The notes under the pieces: generated by a model
Database searches by the model: none
Told to the model about the DNA's origin: nothing
The model's input: only the letters and a program-made list of their open reading frames with translations
NCBI GenBank assembly: GCA_016708435.1
Contig: JADJFV010000034.1
Coordinates: 372,001-436,000 of the forward strand
Length of the DNA: 64,000 nt
Reading direction: 5' to 3'
Source of the DNA: Leptospiraceae bacterium
Lineage (GTDB): Bacteria > Spirochaetota > Leptospiria > Leptospirales > Leptospiraceae
Shown here: positions 62,310 to 64,000 of the stretch, piece by piece
Layout of the letters: every line of letters begins with the position of its first letter
How positions within the stretch are numbered: the first letter of the stretch is position 1
Made by a program: the position numbers and the translations under genes

Positions 62310-63254
62310 GTGAATTCAGCAGGACCCTGGGCAGATAAGATTGAATCGATGGCTTATAGCGGAATGGAAACCAAGCTTGTTAGATCTAAGGGGATACATA
62401 TTATTACCCGTAAGATTTGTAAAGATACTACAGTGGTATTAAAAAAGAAAAATGGAACTCATTTATTTATTATTCCGTGGAGAAATAAAACTATAATTGG
62501 AACAACTGATACGGTTTATACTGATTCGCCGGATGCATTGAAAATTACCAAACAGGACATTGAAGATCTTTTAGAAGAAGTAAATTTCGCTTACGGTTCG
62601 ATTCAACTAAAAATAGAGGATGTAGATTTTTATTATGGAGGGCTTCGTCCACTCGTAGAGCAAGAGGGTAAGTCAACTTACAATGCTTCTCGCAAATTAG
62701 AAATCATGGATCATAAAGACGAAGGATTTCCTGGCTTCTACTCCGCACTTGGCGGCAAGTACACTACTAGCCGCTTACTGGCTGAAAAGTTAGTGGATAA
62801 AATTGCAGAGTTTTTACCATCCAATTTTTCAGAGTGTAAAACTGAGATTACACCTATACTTGGCGGACATTTTACTGATTTTAAATCTTTGGAAAACGAA
62901 TTGCAAAAAGAATTTCCCAAAGAGTCCGGTGAAAAAATTGAAACACTTGTGCATCGTTATGGAAGTGAAGCAAGAACTATTCTAAAAGAATTTCCAAATG
63001 AAAAGGAGGTATTTGTTTTGCAAAATGGGGAACATATTTATGCAGAAGAAATGGCACATATCGCAAACAAAGAAGATATAATATACGCAAGTGATTTTTA
63101 TTTTAGAAGATCAGGAGTTGGAGTTCCAGGTAAGCCAGATCCAGTGAATAACGAGAAAATCCTCTCCAAACTCGGGCAATATTTAAGTTGGGACAACAAT
63201 CGATTAGCCGAAGAAAGGAAAAGCATAGAGAGTAGGTATAAGATTTACTTTTAA
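62310..63254 (+). CDS. glpD: Glycerol-3-phosphate dehydrogenase, C-terminal part (frameshifted)
   Basis: 314 codons from an internal GTG. VNSAGPWADKIESM, RSKGIHIITRK, FIIPWRNKTIIGTTDTVY, DFYYGGLRPLVEQEG, SALGGKYTTSRLLAEKLVDK and the C-terminal EEMAHIANKEDIIYASDFYF and RRSGVG match the GlpD substrate and C-terminal domains. Together the two parts give about 540 residues, normal for bacterial GlpD. Confidence 0.92.
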   Translation: MNSAGPWADKIESMAYSGMETKLVRSKGIHIITRKICKDTTVVLKKKNGTHLFIIPWRNKTIIGTTDTVYTDSPDALKITKQDIEDLLEEVNFAYGSIQLKIEDVDFYYGGLRPLVEQEGKSTYNASRKLEIMDHKDEGFPGFYSALGGKYTTSRLLAEKLVDKIAEFLPSNFSECKTEITPILGGHFTDFKSLENELQKEFPKESGEKIETLVHRYGSEARTILKEFPNEKEVFVLQNGEHIYAEEMAHIANKEDIIYASDFYFRRSGVGVPGKPDPVNNEKILSKLGQYLSWDNNRLAEERKSIESRYKIYF

Positions 63255-63257
63255 AGA

Positions 63258-63345
63258 TTACCACCGATGAACACCGAAAACACCGATAAAGAATACGATA
63301 GTTCTGGCGTTTTCACAACTTGCTATTCGTGTTCATCTTTGGTAA
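63258..63345. repeat. Palindromic repeat between convergent glpD and cytochrome genes
   Basis: The left arm TTACCACCGATGAACACCGA is mirrored by TTCGTGTTCATCTTTGGTAA. The cytochrome gene stop codon (63313) and its last eight codons (KMNTNSKL) lie within the element, so the insertion altered the protein's C-terminus. Confidence 0.65.
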
Positions 63346-64000
63346 ATTATTAATTTTCTCTCGCTTAAATACAAGCTTACTCGTATTATCCTCTACAGTT
63401 GAGAAAAGATTATTTGATTCATTGACATAGTTCATAGAAAGTTCATAAGAGTCTATTCGAGACAAATCAGTCTGTGGAAGAGGAATATTTTTAACATAAT
63501 AGGCATCTTCTTTTGATACAGGCGGAGTAATGATATTACGCTCTAGTAATTTTTTAGCAGAATGAGTTTGGCTATTTCGATTTGATTCAATTTCAGTGTA
63601 TACGTAACGAAGATTGATTTTTTTTATTTCCACTCCTTTCTTATCTAAGAGACGAATGACTAGAGTGCGAAATAAATCGCCGGTGGGGAAGGCATGACCT
63701 AAACGTTTTGCGGTTACGATTAATTTTGCGTCGGCATCAGAAACTTTTTCTAGACTAAGAGAGAAAGTTTTTGTCAGATAATCACGATTATGCCCTCCTG
63801 GAAAATTATGAGTCTTGTAGTTTAGTTTTTTTTCCATATGGCAATCCTGACAGGTTTCCTTTCCATAGAAATAGCTCATTTGCCATTCACTAAACGTATT
63901 CTGCATAGGCTGATTTGAAAAATTAAAGTCATTGTGTGGAACGTTTCCTGTCCCAACCGGAAAGTTAAATTGGTGACAGTTCTCGCAAAATTCTGAGCGG
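63313..64000 (-). CDS. Cytochrome c-type multihaem protein (partial, 5' end outside window)
   Basis: The frame is open to the right edge, about 229 visible codons. Two haem sites can be seen: CENCH near the edge (63968-63982) and CQDCH near 63850, followed by YKTHNFPGGHNRDYLTKTF, a signature of multihaem cytochromes with a GGH ligand segment. After about residue 90 the protein is beta-rich (AKLIVTAKRLGHAFPTGDLF; LVIRLLDKKGVEI), a substrate-binding-like tail. The shorter start MQNTFSEWQ is internal. It could belong to the same redox chain as the cytochromes at 55642-59075. Confidence 0.75.
   Translation of the reverse strand, partial: RSEFCENCHQFNFPVGTGNVPHNDFNFSNQPMQNTFSEWQMSYFYGKETCQDCHMEKKLNYKTHNFPGGHNRDYLTKTFSLSLEKVSDADAKLIVTAKRLGHAFPTGDLFRTLVIRLLDKKGVEIKKINLRYVYTEIESNRNSQTHSAKKLLERNIITPPVSKEDAYYVKNIPLPQTDLSRIDSYELSMNYVNESNNLFSTVEDNTSKLVFKREKINNLPKMNTNSKL

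Noticed and set aside
1..64000. Prophage or large integrative element
   Set aside because: No integrase, terminase, capsid or conjugation genes and no clear attachment repeats at tRNA genes were found.

Overview
The window is about 64 kb of low-GC DNA. Gene content suggests a spirochaete of the Leptospiraceae: a metX-metW-metY methionine set, HslVU, short Obg and ProB, PilZ and 'CheB-CheR-PAS-kinase' signalling proteins, GlpT/GlpD, an octahaem cytochrome, and many small dispersed palindromic repeats. This assignment is inferred from gene content only, with moderate confidence.

Layout. 1-1276: a cut-off pabB and a divergent PilZ gene. 1290-23163, all leftward except one remnant: an accessory defence-type island. 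In transcription order it holds a UPF0175-PIN pair with a truncated toxin, a small unknown protein, an SNF2 helicase (DrmD-like), a very large Eco57I-type adenine methyltransferase (DrmMI-like, broken near its 3' end), a repeat-flanked GxxExxY gene and an Rpn remnant. A second UPF0175-PIN pair follows, then a 2181-residue DEAD/DUF1998/Vsr-like nuclease fusion and an SF1 helicase with a RelE/ParE-like N-terminus. It resembles class 1 DISARM without a recognisable DrmC, with DrmA/DrmB-like parts in one chain and with an added UvrD-type helicase. An HU-like/DUF4469 protein and an XRE-ImmA pair close the island (22474-24273).

24503-31798: housekeeping and envelope genes (HAD phosphatases, glpT, exonuclease III, hisD, an outer-membrane protein, argC). 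31882-32041: tRNA-Lys and tRNA-Glu. 32255-34122: an ankyrin membrane protein and a TetR regulator behind two matching operators. 34115-48710: an MCP, hslVU, a cysteine-rich protein, obg, proB, PrsW, a large hybrid chemotaxis kinase with a response regulator, ddl, cheR and tRNA-Arg. 48769-53212: a MATE pump and metW-metX-metY. 53732-59075: a leftward multihaem cytochrome/YeeE sulfur operon. 59361-63254: a rightward operon of an alkyl-DHAP-synthase-like oxidase, a TetR regulator and glpD. A further cytochrome c gene runs off the right edge.

Two themes run through the window. First, several families of short palindromic repeats occur, and three of them sit inside the methyltransferase gene; a roughly 100-bp AATCCTG/CAGGATT repeat forms arrays only in the defence island and flanks the GxxExxY nuclease gene. 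Second, at least eight genes are split by one- or two-base shifts, mostly in homopolymers, which suggests base-calling indels rather than true gene decay; split genes should be read with that in mind.
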